This document shows, one piece after another, positions 8,639 to 18,059 of a stretch of 64,000 nucleotides of DNA. The notes below the pieces were generated by a model. It was not told the origin of the DNA. It made no database searches and saw only the letters and a list, made by a program, of their open reading frames with translations. Made by a program: the position numbers and the translations under genes. The stretch is from Microbacterium paludicola (GTDB lineage: Bacteria > Actinomycetota > Actinomycetes > Actinomycetales > Microbacteriaceae), in NCBI RefSeq assembly GCF_015235415.1, contig NZ_JADGLL010000001.1, forward strand, positions 1 to 64,000, written 5' to 3'. Positions within the stretch are counted from its first letter, which is position 1, and each line of letters begins with the position of its first letter.

Positions 8639-9382
8639 GTGAGCTCTTCCGAGAAGAGTCGGCCCAGCGCGTTCTGGCCGCTCGCCGCGATCGTGGTCCC
8701 GCTCGCGGGTCTGATGGCGAAGGTGCGCATCACCGACGGGCACAAGCTTCCCCGCGAGGGCGCGTACATCCTGTCGCCGAACCACGTCAGCGAGCTCGAC
8801 CCGGTGCTCGTCGCCGTCGCCGTGTGGCGCCTCGGCCGCGCGCCGCGCTTCATGGCGAAGGACAGCCTGTTCCGCGTGCCGGTGCTGGGCGCCGCGCTGC
8901 GCGCGACCGGCATGATCCCCGTGGCGCGGACGTCGTCGCGCGACTCGGCGGCGCAGACCATGCGGCAGGCGTCGGAGCTCGTCGCCGACGGACGCGGCGT
9001 CATCGTGTACCCCGAGGGGACGCTCACCCGCGACCCGGACCTGTGGCCGATGCGGGGCAAGTCGGGCGCCGCCCGCCTCGCCCTCGCCGGCGACCTGCCG
9101 CTCATCCCCGTCGCCCACTGGGGCGTGCAGAACATCATGGGCCGCTACCAGCGCGGCCTGAGCCTCTGGCCGCCGCGCAAGCTCGTCCGCGTGGCGATCG
9201 GCGACCCCGTCGACCTGTCGGACCTGAAGAGCCGGCCGACCGACCCCGCGGCGATCTCCGAGGCCACGGAGCGCCTCATGCAGGCGATCACCGCGCTGCT
9301 CGAGGGGATCCGCGACGAGAAGGCGCCGCCGAAGCGATGGGATCCGTCGTCGCACGGCCAGGCAGAGACGGGACGCCTGTGA
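8639..9382 (+). CDS. plsC: 1-acyl-sn-glycerol-3-phosphate acyltransferase (PlsC-like)
   Basis: Membrane-associated acyltransferase that makes phosphatidic acid from lysophosphatidic acid. The 247-residue protein has an N-terminal hydrophobic stretch (about 11-25), the catalytic HX4D box in NHVSELDP, and the second motif VYPEGTLTRD that binds the glycerol phosphate. GTG start, 15 bases after the murA stop. Its stop overlaps the gpsA start (GTGA), coupling it to synthesis of its precursor glycerol 3-phosphate. A C-terminal Pro/Lys-rich tail looks unstructured. Exact acyl preference is not deducible. Confidence 0.87.
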   Translation: MSSSEKSRPSAFWPLAAIVVPLAGLMAKVRITDGHKLPREGAYILSPNHVSELDPVLVAVAVWRLGRAPRFMAKDSLFRVPVLGAALRATGMIPVARTSSRDSAAQTMRQASELVADGRGVIVYPEGTLTRDPDLWPMRGKSGAARLALAGDLPLIPVAHWGVQNIMGRYQRGLSLWPPRKLVRVAIGDPVDLSDLKSRPTDPAAISEATERLMQAITALLEGIRDEKAPPKRWDPSSHGQAETGRL

Positions 9383-10524
9383 GCCGCCCGGCCGCCGGTC
9401 GCCGCCACGACGGACCGAAGGTCGTCGTCATCGGCTCGGGCAGCTGGGGCACCACGTTCGGCAAGGTGCTCGCCGACGGGGGAGCGCAGGTCACGATGTG
9501 GGCCCGCCGCCCCGAGCAGGCCCACGAGATCGACGAGGCGAAGCGCAACTCGAAGTACCTTCCCGGCATCAACCTGCCGCGCTCGATGCACGCGACGCAC
9601 GATCTCGCGCGGGCCATCGACGGCGCCGAGCAGGTGTACCTGTCGGTGCCGAGCCAGTCGGCGCGCGAGACCCTGCGCGCGATGCGGCCGTACCTCGCGA
9701 ACGAGGCGGTGCCCGTCGTCAGCCTGATGAAGGGCGTCGAGAAGAAGACGAACCTGCGGATGAGCCAGGTCATCGAGCAGGAGCTCCGCTGCGACCCCGC
9801 CCGGATCGCGGTGGCCAGCGGACCCAATCTCGCGCTCGAGATCGCCAAGGAGCAGCCGACCGCCGCCGTCATCGCATCGAGCAGCCAGGACACCGCCGAC
9901 GCGGTCGCCCGGCGCTCGCGCAACGAGTACTTCCGCAGCTTCGTGAACACCGACGTCACGGGCACCGAGTTCGGCGGCGTGCTCAAGAACCTCATCGCCG
10001 TCGCGATCGGCATCGTCGACGGCGTCGGCTACGGCGAGAACACGAAGGCGTCGATCATCACGCGCGGCCTCGTCGAGATGACCGACTTCGCCGTCGCCTA
10101 CGGCGCGCAGCCGGGAACGCTCCAGGGCCTCGCGGGCCTCGGCGACCTGATCGCGACATGCCAGTCGCCGCTCAGCCGCAACAACACGGCGGGGCGCCTG
10201 CTCGGCCAGGGGTACAAGTACCAAGAGGTCATCGCGCAGATGAACCAGACGGCGGAGGGTCTCGCATCCGTCGGCCCCATCCTGGCCCTCGCGAAGGACG
10301 CCGGCGTCGAGATGCCGATCGTCCAGCAGGTGAAGATGGTGCTGGACGGCCGGATGCGCCCGCGCGAGATCGCGCCCCACCTCACGACAGACGACGACAC
10401 GCCGCAGGGCGAAGGGACGCAGAATGGCCAGGACGACCGTGGCGGTGCTCTTCGGAGGACGCTCGAGCGAGCACTCGATCTCCTCCGCGACGGCGGGCGG
10501 GGTTCTCGGAGCGATCGACCGTGA
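9379..10524 (+). CDS. gpsA: NAD(P)-dependent glycerol-3-phosphate dehydrogenase
   Basis: Reduces dihydroxyacetone phosphate to sn-glycerol 3-phosphate for phospholipid synthesis. The N-terminal Rossmann motif is VVIGSGSWGTTFGKVLA; the catalytic lysine region GVLKNLIAVAIGIVDG and GLAGLGDLIATC are present. GTG start overlaps plsC. The frame stays open 101 bases into ddl in another phase, giving 381 residues instead of the usual 330-340 and an odd Arg/Asp-rich tail (GALRRTLERALDLLRDGGRG). The enzyme core is complete; the tail may be real or may reflect a lost stop codon or a sequence error. Confidence 0.92.
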   Translation: MSRPAAGRRHDGPKVVVIGSGSWGTTFGKVLADGGAQVTMWARRPEQAHEIDEAKRNSKYLPGINLPRSMHATHDLARAIDGAEQVYLSVPSQSARETLRAMRPYLANEAVPVVSLMKGVEKKTNLRMSQVIEQELRCDPARIAVASGPNLALEIAKEQPTAAVIASSSQDTADAVARRSRNEYFRSFVNTDVTGTEFGGVLKNLIAVAIGIVDGVGYGENTKASIITRGLVEMTDFAVAYGAQPGTLQGLAGLGDLIATCQSPLSRNNTAGRLLGQGYKYQEVIAQMNQTAEGLASVGPILALAKDAGVEMPIVQQVKMVLDGRMRPREIAPHLTTDDDTPQGEGTQNGQDDRGGALRRTLERALDLLRDGGRGSRSDRP

Positions 10525-11512
10525 CCGCTTCCGCGTGATCCCCGTCGGGATCACGCGCGACGGCGTGTTCGTGCTCGAGCAGGACGACCCGCAGCGCTTC
10601 GCGCTCGACGCGGCCAAGCTGCCCGAGGTCGTCGACAACGGCACCCGCATCGTGTGGCCCACGGGCGGACGTGCGCTGCGCGCTCAGCACGAGGACGGAT
10701 CCGTCGAGGACCTCGGCGAGGTCGACGTGGTGCTGCCCATCCTGCACGGTCTTCACGGCGAGGACGGCACCATCCAGGGCTTCCTCGACATCCTGGAGCT
10801 GCCGTACGCCGGCGGCGGGGTGCTCGACTCGGCCGTCTGCATGGACAAGCACTTCATGAAGATCGCGCTGCAGGCAGAGGGCCTGCCCGTCGCCCCGTGG
10901 GTGACCGTGCGCGCCGCGCGCTGGGCCTCGGAGCCCGACGCCGTGCGCGACGACGTCGCGGCCCTGGGATACCCGGTCTTCGTGAAGCCGGCGCGCGCCG
11001 GCTCGAGCGTCGGCGTCTCCAAGGCGCACGACGCCACCGAGCTCGACGAGGCGATGCGCGTGGCGCTGGCCGAGGACGACAAGGTGCTCGTCGAGGTCGG
11101 CATCGTCGGCCGCGAGATCGAGGTCGCGATCCTCGAGGGACGGGACGGCGGACGCCCGCGCGCCTCGCTCCCTGGCGAGATCGTGCTGACCACCCGCGAG
11201 TTCTACGACTTCGAGGGGAAGTACCTCGGCGGCGACGGCGCCGAGGTCGTCTGCCCCGCGTCGCTCACCGACGACGAGACCGAGCGCATCCGCGAGGTCG
11301 GTCGCCGCGCGTTCGAGGCCGTCGACGGCCGGGGTCTTGCCCGCGTGGACGTGTTCCTCACGGCCGACGGCGAGGTCGTGATCAACGAGCTCAACACGAT
11401 GCCCGGCTTCACGCCGATCTCGATGTACCCCAAGTGCTGGATCGCGTCGGGGATGACCTACGCCGAGCTGATCACCGAGCTCATCGAGCTGGGGCTGGCC
11501 CGCGCGGCCTGA
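10424..11512 (+). CDS. ddl: D-alanine--D-alanine ligase
   Basis: ATP-grasp ligase that makes the D-Ala-D-Ala dipeptide for peptidoglycan precursors. The 362-residue protein begins with the family motif VAVLFGGRSSEHSIS, has the central YAGGGVLDSAVCMDKHFMK segment, the ATP-grasp loop PARAGSSVGVSKA and the C-terminal Mg-binding signature ELNTMPGFTPISMYP. The ATG is preceded by GAAGGGA and lies within the last 101 bases of gpsA, so translation is probably coupled. Length is typical for actinobacterial Ddl. DUF3515 and thiL follow, as in other actinobacteria. Confidence 0.95.
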   Translation: MARTTVAVLFGGRSSEHSISSATAGGVLGAIDRDRFRVIPVGITRDGVFVLEQDDPQRFALDAAKLPEVVDNGTRIVWPTGGRALRAQHEDGSVEDLGEVDVVLPILHGLHGEDGTIQGFLDILELPYAGGGVLDSAVCMDKHFMKIALQAEGLPVAPWVTVRAARWASEPDAVRDDVAALGYPVFVKPARAGSSVGVSKAHDATELDEAMRVALAEDDKVLVEVGIVGREIEVAILEGRDGGRPRASLPGEIVLTTREFYDFEGKYLGGDGAEVVCPASLTDDETERIREVGRRAFEAVDGRGLARVDVFLTADGEVVINELNTMPGFTPISMYPKCWIASGMTYAELITELIELGLARAA

Positions 11513-11621
11513 TCCGGTGGCCGGTGGCGCCTTCGCGCCCGTGAACAGGCTCGCTGTGACGCGAGTGAAGGCCTGCGGCGCGTGAGCCTACGGCCGGGCG
11601 GCTCAGCCTGTGCGGGGTCGG

Positions 11622-12101
11622 TCAGCCGGCGTCGGGAACGGGCGTGGCGTCTTCGAGTCCGACGCAGGATGCGTCGACGGGGATGGACGAGACGATCCGA
11701 CTGATCGGGGTGAGCACGTCGGAGGGGCTGATCACCTCGGTGTTCACGTACACCTGCGTCGCCGGCGTGCGGCCGTAGGTCGTGATGCGCTGCATCGGCA
11801 GCTCCGAGGCGTCGACGATCCAGTCGACGCCCTCGAACGTCACGCACTGCAGCGTGGTCGGGCCGGGGGGAGTGACGCCGCAGCTCACGATGACCGCGGT
11901 CGGATCGCCCCAGGCACCCGTCGCCTGCGCATCCGTCCAGCGGCGGTCGAGGTCGCCGATCGCGTCGGGAAGGCGGACGCTCACCTCGGCACACAGCGGA
12001 TCGTTGGCATCCTCCGCCGCGGGGACCGAGACGGTCGAGGCGCATCCGGCGAGGGCGAGGGGGAGGATCACCGCGGTCGCGGCGGCGAGTCGACGGATCA
12101 C
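11622..12101 (-). CDS. DUF3515 lipoprotein
   Basis: A 159-residue secreted lipoprotein: N-terminal RR, hydrophobic core and lipobox LALAGC (lipidated Cys at about 20), then a small domain with several cysteines (SCGV, LQCVTF, ASCVG) typical of DUF3515, an uncharacterised actinobacterial family that neighbours ddl and thiL, as here. GTG start; on the minus strand TAGGGT sits six bases before it with no Shine-Dalgarno sequence, so the mRNA is probably leaderless. It diverges from thiL across only 57 bases. Role unknown; envelope location is the safe inference. Confidence 0.83.
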   Translation of the reverse strand: MIRRLAAATAVILPLALAGCASTVSVPAAEDANDPLCAEVSVRLPDAIGDLDRRWTDAQATGAWGDPTAVIVSCGVTPPGPTTLQCVTFEGVDWIVDASELPMQRITTYGRTPATQVYVNTEVISPSDVLTPISRIVSSIPVDASCVGLEDATPVPDAG

Positions 12102-12107
12102 CCGTCC

Positions 12108-12152
12108 ACCCTAGGTCGCCGATCCTGTGCGCCGGCTCCCCGCCCGTAGGCT
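12108..12152. promoter_or_regulatory. back-to-back leaderless promoters of the DUF3515 gene and thiL
   Basis: Minus strand: TAGGGT (12113-12108), six bases before the GTG of the lipoprotein gene. Plus strand: TAGGCT (12147-12152), six bases before the ATG of thiL. Neither gene has a Shine-Dalgarno sequence. Confidence 0.6.
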
Positions 12153-12158
12153 GAGGGG

Positions 12159-13154
12159 ATGCATCAGGCCCCCGCGGACCCCACGATCGGCGAGCTGAGC
12201 GAGGGCGAGATCCTCGCCCGCATCGCGGCCCGCACCGGACGGGCCGCTTCCGCGATCGTCGGGCCGGGGGACGACGCGGCGGTTGTGGCCGCGCTCAGCG
12301 GATCCGTCGTCGCCACCACCGACACCCTCGTGCACGGCCCGGACTTCCGCCTTGCGTGGTCGAGCGGGTACGACCTCGGCTGGAAGGCCGCCGCGGTGAA
12401 CCTCGCCGACGTCGCCGCGATGGGGGCGCGCCCCACGGCGCTGCTTGTGGCCCTCGCCATGCCGAACGACACCCGGGTCTCGTTCGTCGAGGCCCTTGCG
12501 GACGGGCTCCGCGACGCGTGCGACGCCCTCGCGCCCGGGTGCGCCGTGGTCGGCGGCGACCTGACCGTGTCGGCCACGCTGACCGTGGCGGTGACGGCGC
12601 TCGGCGACCTCGAGGGGCGCCAGGCGGTGCTGCGCTCCGGCGCGCGAGAAGGCGACGTCGTGGCTGTCGCGGGGGAGCTCGGCGTCGCCGCGCGCGGGCT
12701 GTCGGTGCTCTTCGACCGGTTCCGCGACGCGTCGGGCTCGCCGGTCCCCGTGGACCCCGCGCGCCTGGGAGCCGGCGAGGCGGACATCCTGCGCGGACAG
12801 CTGCGCCCCTCGCCGCCGATCGGGCTCGGGCCGATGGCGGCAACGGCCGGCGCCCACGCGATGATGGACGTCTCCGACGGCCTCGGCCTCGACGCGCGGC
12901 GGATGGCCGACGCCTCGGACGTGACGATCGACCTGATGGCGGCGACCCTGGGGCCGGATGTCGTCTCGGCGATCGAGGGCGGGGAGGACCACGCGCTGCT
13001 CGCGACCTTCGCCGATGACGTGCTGCCGCCCGGCTTCCGGGCGATCGGCCGGGTCGTCGCGCGCGGCGAGGCGCCGCTGCTGGTCGACGGGCGCCCGTAT
13101 GCGGGGCCCGGCGGCTGGGATCCCTATCGCGACTGGGACTCGGTCTCCGGCTGA
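12159..13154 (+). CDS. thiL: thiamine-monophosphate kinase
   Basis: Phosphorylates thiamine monophosphate to the cofactor thiamine diphosphate. The 331-residue PurM-fold protein shows GPGDDAAVV (Mg-ATP binding), TTDTLVHGPDF, the AAVNLADVAAMGARP segment, the VVGGDLTVS motif and MMDVSDGLGLDARRMA. The ATG lies six bases after a TAGGCT -10 box, suggesting a leaderless transcript. Its last 31 bases overlap the end of the convergent rsmD gene. No other thiamine gene is nearby, in line with a housekeeping role. Confidence 0.93.
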   Translation: MHQAPADPTIGELSEGEILARIAARTGRAASAIVGPGDDAAVVAALSGSVVATTDTLVHGPDFRLAWSSGYDLGWKAAAVNLADVAAMGARPTALLVALAMPNDTRVSFVEALADGLRDACDALAPGCAVVGGDLTVSATLTVAVTALGDLEGRQAVLRSGAREGDVVAVAGELGVAARGLSVLFDRFRDASGSPVPVDPARLGAGEADILRGQLRPSPPIGLGPMAATAGAHAMMDVSDGLGLDARRMADASDVTIDLMAATLGPDVVSAIEGGEDHALLATFADDVLPPGFRAIGRVVARGEAPLLVDGRPYAGPGGWDPYRDWDSVSG

Positions 13155-13720
13155 GCCGGGGGAGCGCCCCACCACAGCGCGGTGTCGCCGTACGCCCGGT
13201 CGCGAAGCGGCTCGAGGCCCGCGGCGTTCCAGTTCGGAGGTCCGGAGCGCGACGAGCGCTCGACGATCACGAGGGCGTCGGGCGCGAGCGCGGGTGCGAG
13301 CGCCGCGAGGTTCTCGGTGAGCTCGTCGTCGCTGAGGTCGTAGGGCGGGTCCAGGAAGACGAGGTCGAACGGTCCCGCGGCGCCGCGAAGCCACGTGCCG
13401 ACCGCGATGGCGTGGACCCGCACCGGAGCCGCGCCGGTGCCGATCGAGCGACGGACGGCGTCGGCGTTGCGCCGCGCGATCGCGGCCGCCTGCTTCGCGC
13501 GCTCGACGAGGTCGACCGAGGATGCGCCCCGGCTCGCGGCCTCGAGACCGAGCGCCCCCGATCCGGCATAGAGGTCGACGACGCGCGCGCCATCCAGGGC
13601 CCCGCTCGACTCCAGCGCACCGAACAGCGACTCGCGCACGCGGTCGCTCGTGGGACGCGTGCCGGAGGAGGGCACGTCCAGGCGCACGCCGCCGGCGGCC
13701 CCCGCGATGATCCTTGTCAC
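13124..13720 (-). CDS. rsmD: 16S rRNA (guanine(966)-N2)-methyltransferase
   Basis: SAM-dependent methyltransferase modifying G966 of 16S rRNA. The 198-residue protein begins MTRIIAGAAGG, has TRPTSDRVRESLFGAL, the SAM-binding motif VVDLYAGSGALGLEA, and the catalytic LDPPYDLSD (N6/N2-methylase DPPY type). GTG start with TAACGT six bases upstream, suggesting a leaderless transcript diverging from recG. It overlaps the end of thiL by 31 bases in convergent orientation. In many actinobacteria rsmD is adjacent to coaD and recG, as here. Confidence 0.9.
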   Translation of the reverse strand: MTRIIAGAAGGVRLDVPSSGTRPTSDRVRESLFGALESSGALDGARVVDLYAGSGALGLEAASRGASSVDLVERAKQAAAIARRNADAVRRSIGTGAAPVRVHAIAVGTWLRGAAGPFDLVFLDPPYDLSDDELTENLAALAPALAPDALVIVERSSRSGPPNWNAAGLEPLRDRAYGDTALWWGAPPAQPETESQSR

Positions 13721-13812
13721 CTCTTCACGTTATCGGCCCTTCTCGAACCCTTCGGCGCCGCGGGCGCCGGCTCGGCGACGGGCGTGTCGGCGCCCCGACC
13801 TAGACTCGACGC

Positions 13813-15993
13813 ATGTCGCTCACCCTCGACACGCCGCTGCTCGTCGCGCTCGGCGACAAGGCCGCCAAGGCGCTGTCGCGCGCGTTCGGGATGGCGACGG
13901 TCGGCGATCTGCTCGCGCACTATCCGCGGCGGTATGCGGTGCGCGGCGAACTCACGCCGATCCGGGGTCTGCCGATCGGCGAGCTCGCCACCGTGATCGC
14001 CGAGGTCAAGTCGGTGTCGGCCCGCCCGATGCGCAACCGGGGCGGCAGGATGCTCGAGGTTGTCATCGGCGACGGCGACGGGCAGCTCACGCTGACGTTC
14101 TTCGGCCAGGCCTGGCGCGAGAAGGAGCTGCGGCCAGGCCGGCGTGGAGTGTTCTCGGGGAAGGTCAGCGCCTTCCGCGACAAGCTGCAGTTCTCGCACC
14201 CCGACTACCAGCTGTTCGACGACGAGCGCACGAGCGGCATCGCCGAGGCAGACGAGATGGTGCGCACCCCGATCCCGATCTATCCGGCGACGTCGACCGT
14301 GGCGACCTGGGCGATCCAGAAGTGGATCTGCGAAGTTCTCGACCGCCTGGGGGATGTGCCGGATCCTGTGCCGGACGAGCTCCGCTTCCGCGAGTCGCTG
14401 CTCACCGCGCGCGAGGCGCTGGAGTGGGTGCACCGGCCGCAGACGCGGCCGCAGATCGACGCCGCGCGCGGGACGCTGCGGATGCACGAGGCACTCGTGC
14501 TGCAGACGGCGCTGGCGCAGCAGCGGCAGTTCGTGCGGATGATGTCGGCGACGAAGCGCCCCACCCGCGACGGCGGCCTGCTCGCGCGCTTCGACGCGGC
14601 GCTGCCCTTCGAGCGCACGCCCGACCAGGAGACCGTCGGCCGGCAGATCGCCGCGGATCTGACCGCCGAGTGGCCGATGAACCGACTGGTGCAGGGTGAG
14701 GTCGGGTCGGGCAAGACGCTCGTCGCGCTGCGGGCGATGCTGCAGGTCGCCGAGTCGGGCGGGCAGTCGGCCCTCATCGCCCCGACGGAGGTGCTCGCAG
14801 GGCAGCACCTGCGCTCGATCGCGCGGATGCTCGGACCCGACCTCGCGCCCGATCTGATGCCGACGCTCCTCACCGGTCAGATGCCGGCCGCCGAGCGGCG
14901 GAAGGCCGCCCTCCGCGTGGCGTCCGGCCAGGCGCTGATCGTCGTGGGCACCCACGCCCTGCTGAGCGAGAGCACAACGTTCGCCGACCTCGGCCTCGTC
15001 GTCGTCGACGAGCAGCACCGCTTCGGCGTCGAGCAGCGCGAGACCCTGCGCGCGAAGGGGTCGAGCCCTCACGCGCTCGTCCTGACCGCGACGCCCATCC
15101 CGCGCACGGTCGCGATGACGGTGTTCGGCGATCTCGACGTGTCGACCATCCGCACGATGCCGGCGGGTCGCGCGGGCATCCAGAGCTTCGTCGCGCCGAT
15201 CGCCGAGAAGCCCGGCTGGTTCGGCCGGGTCTGGGATCGCGTCGCCGAGGAGGTCGAGAAGGGCCACCAGGTGTTCGTCGTGTGCTCGGCGATCGACGCC
15301 GAGAAGGCGACGGCCGCCCCCGGCGCCGACGATGGCACGGGCGGCATCGCCGCGCTCGTCGAGGGCGAGGCGGCGCGTCCCCATTGGGGAGTCGTCCAGG
15401 TCGCCGAGATGCTGCAGCGGCACCCCCGAGTGGGATCCCTGCGGATCGCGACGCTTCACGGCAAGCTGCCGTCGGATGAGAAGGACCGCATCATGCAGGA
15501 CTTCGCCCGCGGGCAGATCGACGTGCTCGTCGCCACCACCGTGATCGAGGTCGGCGTCGACGTGCCGAACGCGTCGACGATGGTGATCCTCGACGCCGAT
15601 CGCTTCGGCGTCTCGCAGCTGCACCAGCTGCGTGGCCGGGTGGGACGCGGTGGCGTCCCCGGTCTCTGCCTCCTGGTGACCGAGGCGCAGCCGGGCACGA
15701 TGGCGCGCGAGCGGGTGGAGGCCGTCGCCTCGACGCTCGACGGCTTCGAGCTGGCGGAGATCGACCTCGAGCTGCGCGGCGAGGGAGATGTCCTCGGCGA
15801 CGCCCAGTCGGGCGTGCGCTCGTCGCTGCGCCTGCTGCGCGTGGTCAAGGACGCCGACCTCATCGCCCGCGCGCGCGGCGAGGCGGAGCGCATCCTGGTG
15901 CAGGATCCCACGCTCGATGCCCATCCGGATCTCGCGGAGGCGCTTGCCCGCCGCGTCACGCAGGAGGAACGGGCGGCGCTGTCCAAGTCGTAG
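13813..15993 (+). CDS. recG: ATP-dependent DNA helicase RecG
   Basis: Superfamily 2 branch-migration helicase that processes stalled forks and Holliday junctions. The 726-residue protein has an N-terminal OB/wedge domain (about 1-230), Walker [12 protein letters not shown] near 295, the RecG-specific DEXH box [13 protein letters not shown] near 400, TATPIPRT, and the helicase C-domain with [11 protein letters not shown] Gly/Ala-rich insert lies at about 497-520. ATG lies six bases after TAGACT, suggesting a leaderless message. coaD follows 35 bases downstream. Confidence 0.95.
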   Translation: MSLTLDTPLLVALGDKAAKALSRAFGMATVGDLLAHYPRRYAVRGELTPIRGLPIGELATVIAEVKSVSARPMRNRGGRMLEVVIGDGDGQLTLTFFGQAWREKELRPGRRGVFSGKVSAFRDKLQFSHPDYQLFDDERTSGIAEADEMVRTPIPIYPATSTVATWAIQKWICEVLDRLGDVPDPVPDELRFRESLLTAREALEWVHRPQTRPQIDAARGTLRMHEALVLQTALAQQRQFVRMMSATKRPTRDGGLLARFDAALPFERTPDQETVGRQIAADLTAEWPMNRLVQGEVGSGKTLVALRAMLQVAESGGQSALIAPTEVLAGQHLRSIARMLGPDLAPDLMPTLLTGQMPAAERRKAALRVASGQALIVVGTHALLSESTTFADLGLVVVDEQHRFGVEQRETLRAKGSSPHALVLTATPIPRTVAMTVFGDLDVSTIRTMPAGRAGIQSFVAPIAEKPGWFGRVWDRVAEEVEKGHQVFVVCSAIDAEKATAAPGADDGTGGIAALVEGEAARPHWGVVQVAEMLQRHPRVGSLRIATLHGKLPSDEKDRIMQDFARGQIDVLVATTVIEVGVDVPNASTMVILDADRFGVSQLHQLRGRVGRGGVPGLCLLVTEAQPGTMARERVEAVASTLDGFELAEIDLELRGEGDVLGDAQSGVRSSLRLLRVVKDADLIARARGEAERILVQDPTLDAHPDLAEALARRVTQEERAALSKS

Positions 15994-16028
15994 CCGGGCC
16001 CGACACCGTGGCGGATAGGCTTCTGGAC

Positions 16029-16529
16029 ATGAGCAGCCGGATCGCCGTCGTCCCCGGATCCTTCGACCCGCCGACCCTCGGCCACCTCGACGTCATCCGG
16101 CGCGCGGCCCGGCTCTACGACGAACTGCACGTCGTCGTGGTGCACAACCCCGACAAGGCCGGCATGCTGCCGGCGGCCCAGCGCGTGGCGCTGCTCGAGC
16201 AGTCGATCCGCGAGGACGGCATGCCGGGCAACGTGATCGTCGGATCCTGGAGCGTGGGGCTGCTCGTCGACTACGCGCAGGAGGTCGGCGCCGGCGTGCT
16301 GGTCAAGGGCATCCGCTCGCAGGTGGATGTCGCCTACGAGACGCCGATGGCGGTCGTGAACCGGCACCTCGCGGACATCGAGACGGTGTTCCTGCTGCCG
16401 GAGCCCTCGCACGCTCTGGTGTCCAGCTCGCTCGTGCGCCAGGTCGCGGGTCTCGGCGGCGATGTGTCGCCGTACGTCCCGCCGGCCGTCGCGCGCTTCC
16501 TCGCCAAGGCCGGGGCGAAGGACTTCTGA
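16029..16529 (+). CDS. coaD: pantetheine-phosphate adenylyltransferase
   Basis: Nucleotidyltransferase making dephospho-CoA from 4'-phosphopantetheine and ATP. The 166-residue protein carries [17 protein letters not shown] with the HxGH-type motif (T-L-G-H), [14 protein letters not shown], and the C-terminal [20 protein letters not shown]. The ATG is seven bases after TAGGCT, and the region before it lacks a Shine-Dalgarno sequence, so an upstream in-frame ATG (16008) was not chosen. Length is typical. It heads the series coaD-yceD-rpmF-rnc-mutM. Confidence 0.93.
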   Translation: MSSRIAVVPGSFDPPTLGHLDVIRRAARLYDELHVVVVHNPDKAGMLPAAQRVALLEQSIREDGMPGNVIVGSWSVGLLVDYAQEVGAGVLVKGIRSQVDVAYETPMAVVNRHLADIETVFLLPEPSHALVSSSLVRQVAGLGGDVSPYVPPAVARFLAKAGAKDF

Positions 16530-16576
16530 CCCGGGTGCCCGGCGCCGTCCCAGGACGACGCGAGTAGCATCGAAGG

Positions 16577-17131
16577 GTGAGATCGCGACTTTCCGGACCC
16601 TTCGTGCTGCCCGCGCGCGACATCGTGCGCAAGCCGGGCGAGATGCGCGAGCACTCCCTGACCATCCCCGCTCCCGAGCGCTGGGGCGAGGGGATCGTCT
16701 CCGTGCCGCAGGGCGAACCGCTCGAGCTGGACGTCCGTCTGGAGTCGGTCCACGAGGGCATCCTCGTATCCGGCACGGTCGACACACGGTACGAGGGCGT
16801 GTGCGGACGCTGCCTGCGCGACATCGCCGAGCCGCTCGAAGTCGAGTTTCAGGAGCTTTTCGAGTATCCTGGGGAGGAAACAGCTGACTTCGAGGTTCAA
16901 GACGACCACGTGGATCTTGAAACTCTGGTCAGGGATGCGACCGTTCTGGCGCTTCCGTTTCAGCCGGTCTGTCAGCCGGATTGCCCCGGCCTTGATCCGG
17001 CCACGGGTGAGCGTCTGACCGAACCGGCAAGCGCCCAGCAGTCGCCCGTCGACCCGCGATGGGCAGCGCTCCAGAACCTCACCGACCACGGAGCGGCGCA
17101 CGACGCCGCCCGCGACACAGAAGAGAGCTAA
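16577..17131 (+). CDS. YceD/DUF177 family protein
   Basis: A 184-residue member of the DUF177 (YceD) family, which almost always sits directly upstream of rpmF and has been linked to 23S rRNA accumulation and 50S assembly. Visible features are [36 protein letters not shown] with a Cys pair, an acidic [12 protein letters not shown] segment, and [13 protein letters not shown] with two further cysteines, forming a likely CxxC...CxxxC metal site. GTG start is six bases after TAGCAT, so it is probably leaderless. Only three bases separate it from rpmF. Confidence 0.85.
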   Translation: MRSRLSGPFVLPARDIVRKPGEMREHSLTIPAPERWGEGIVSVPQGEPLELDVRLESVHEGILVSGTVDTRYEGVCGRCLRDIAEPLEVEFQELFEYPGEETADFEVQDDHVDLETLVRDATVLALPFQPVCQPDCPGLDPATGERLTEPASAQQSPVDPRWAALQNLTDHGAAHDAARDTEES

Positions 17132-17134
17132 CTC

Positions 17135-17344
17135 ATGGCTGGTAACCCCCCGAAGCGGAAGGTCTCCCGCTCCAACACCCGTTCGCGCCGCGCGCAGTGG
17201 AAGGCCGAGGCCCCCGCGCTCGTCAAGACGGTCGAGAACGGCAAGGTCGTCTACAGCCGTCCCCACCAGGCCAAGGTCGTCACCGACTCGCAGGGCACCG
17301 AGCTGTTCCTGGAGTACAAGGGCCGCAAGGTCGCCGACGTCTGA
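17135..17344 (+). CDS. rpmF: 50S ribosomal protein L32
   Basis: The 69-residue basic protein [20 protein letters not shown]... is ribosomal protein L32. It lacks the zinc-binding CxxC pairs found in many L32 proteins and so is the zinc-independent form. It starts three bases after yceD with GAGAG upstream and is followed by rnc after ten bases, the classical yceD-rpmF neighbourhood. Confidence 0.95.
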   Translation: MAGNPPKRKVSRSNTRSRRAQWKAEAPALVKTVENGKVVYSRPHQAKVVTDSQGTELFLEYKGRKVADV

Positions 17345-17354
17345 TCGGCTCCCC

Positions 17355-18053
17355 GTGACCGACAGCAGTCGCGGGCCCCAGCACCTCACCGAGAAGCTCG
17401 GCGTCGAGATCGACGCCGAGCTTCTCGGCTTGGCGCTGACGCACCGCTCCTTCGCCTACGAGAACGGCGGACTCCCGCACAACGAGCGCCTCGAGTTCCT
17501 CGGCGACTCCGTGCTCGGGCTCGCCGTGACGACGATGCTCTACACCCGTCATCCCGACCTCGAGGAGGGCGCCCTCGCCAAGCGGCGCGCCAGCGTCGTG
17601 TCGACCGTGGCTCTCGCCGAGGTCGCCCGCGGCATCGGGCTCGGCGGGCACATCCGGCTCGGGCGCGGCGAGGAGCTCACCGGGGGACGCGACAAGGACT
17701 CGATCCTCGCCGATGCGATGGAGGCAGTGATCGGCGCGGCGTATCTGTCCGCCGGCAGCGAGGCCGCGACGGCGATGGTGCTGCGGCTCATCGAGCCCCT
17801 GCTCGAGGATCCCGAGCGCTACGGTGCCGCCATGGACCCGAAGACGGCGCTGCAGGAGATCGCCGCGCGGCAGGGCCTGACGCCGCCCATCTATGTCGTC
17901 ACGGCGAGCGGTCCGGACCACGAGCGGCGCTTCGTCGCGACCGTGTCGGTGGGGGAGCACTCCGCGACCGGTGAGGGCACGAGCAAGAAGACGGCCGAGA
18001 TGGCCGCGGCGCTCGACCTGTGGCGCGGCCTCAGCGAGCGCGCCCGGGCCTGA
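17355..18053 (+). CDS. rnc: ribonuclease III
   Basis: Double-strand-specific endoribonuclease for rRNA and mRNA processing. The 232-residue protein contains the signature [15 protein letters not shown] with catalytic Glu and Asp, the second acidic cluster [17 protein letters not shown], and a C-terminal double-stranded RNA-binding domain from about 155 ([14 protein letters not shown], then [14 protein letters not shown]). GTG start, ten bases after rpmF. mutM begins six bases after the stop, so the genes form one operon. Confidence 0.95.
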   Translation: MTDSSRGPQHLTEKLGVEIDAELLGLALTHRSFAYENGGLPHNERLEFLGDSVLGLAVTTMLYTRHPDLEEGALAKRRASVVSTVALAEVARGIGLGGHIRLGRGEELTGGRDKDSILADAMEAVIGAAYLSAGSEAATAMVLRLIEPLLEDPERYGAAMDPKTALQEIAARQGLTPPIYVVTASGPDHERRFVATVSVGEHSATGEGTSKKTAEMAAALDLWRGLSERARA

Positions 18054-18059
18054 CCGTCG

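Noticed and set aside
8032..9378. Open frame running from within murA through plsC into gpsA
   Set aside because: Only the part from the GTG at 9379 has GpsA homology; upstream residues are out-of-frame murA and plsC sequence.
12102..12158. TPP riboswitch before thiL
   Set aside because: The gap is 57 bases and thiL appears leaderless; there is no space for the aptamer and no CUGAGA element.
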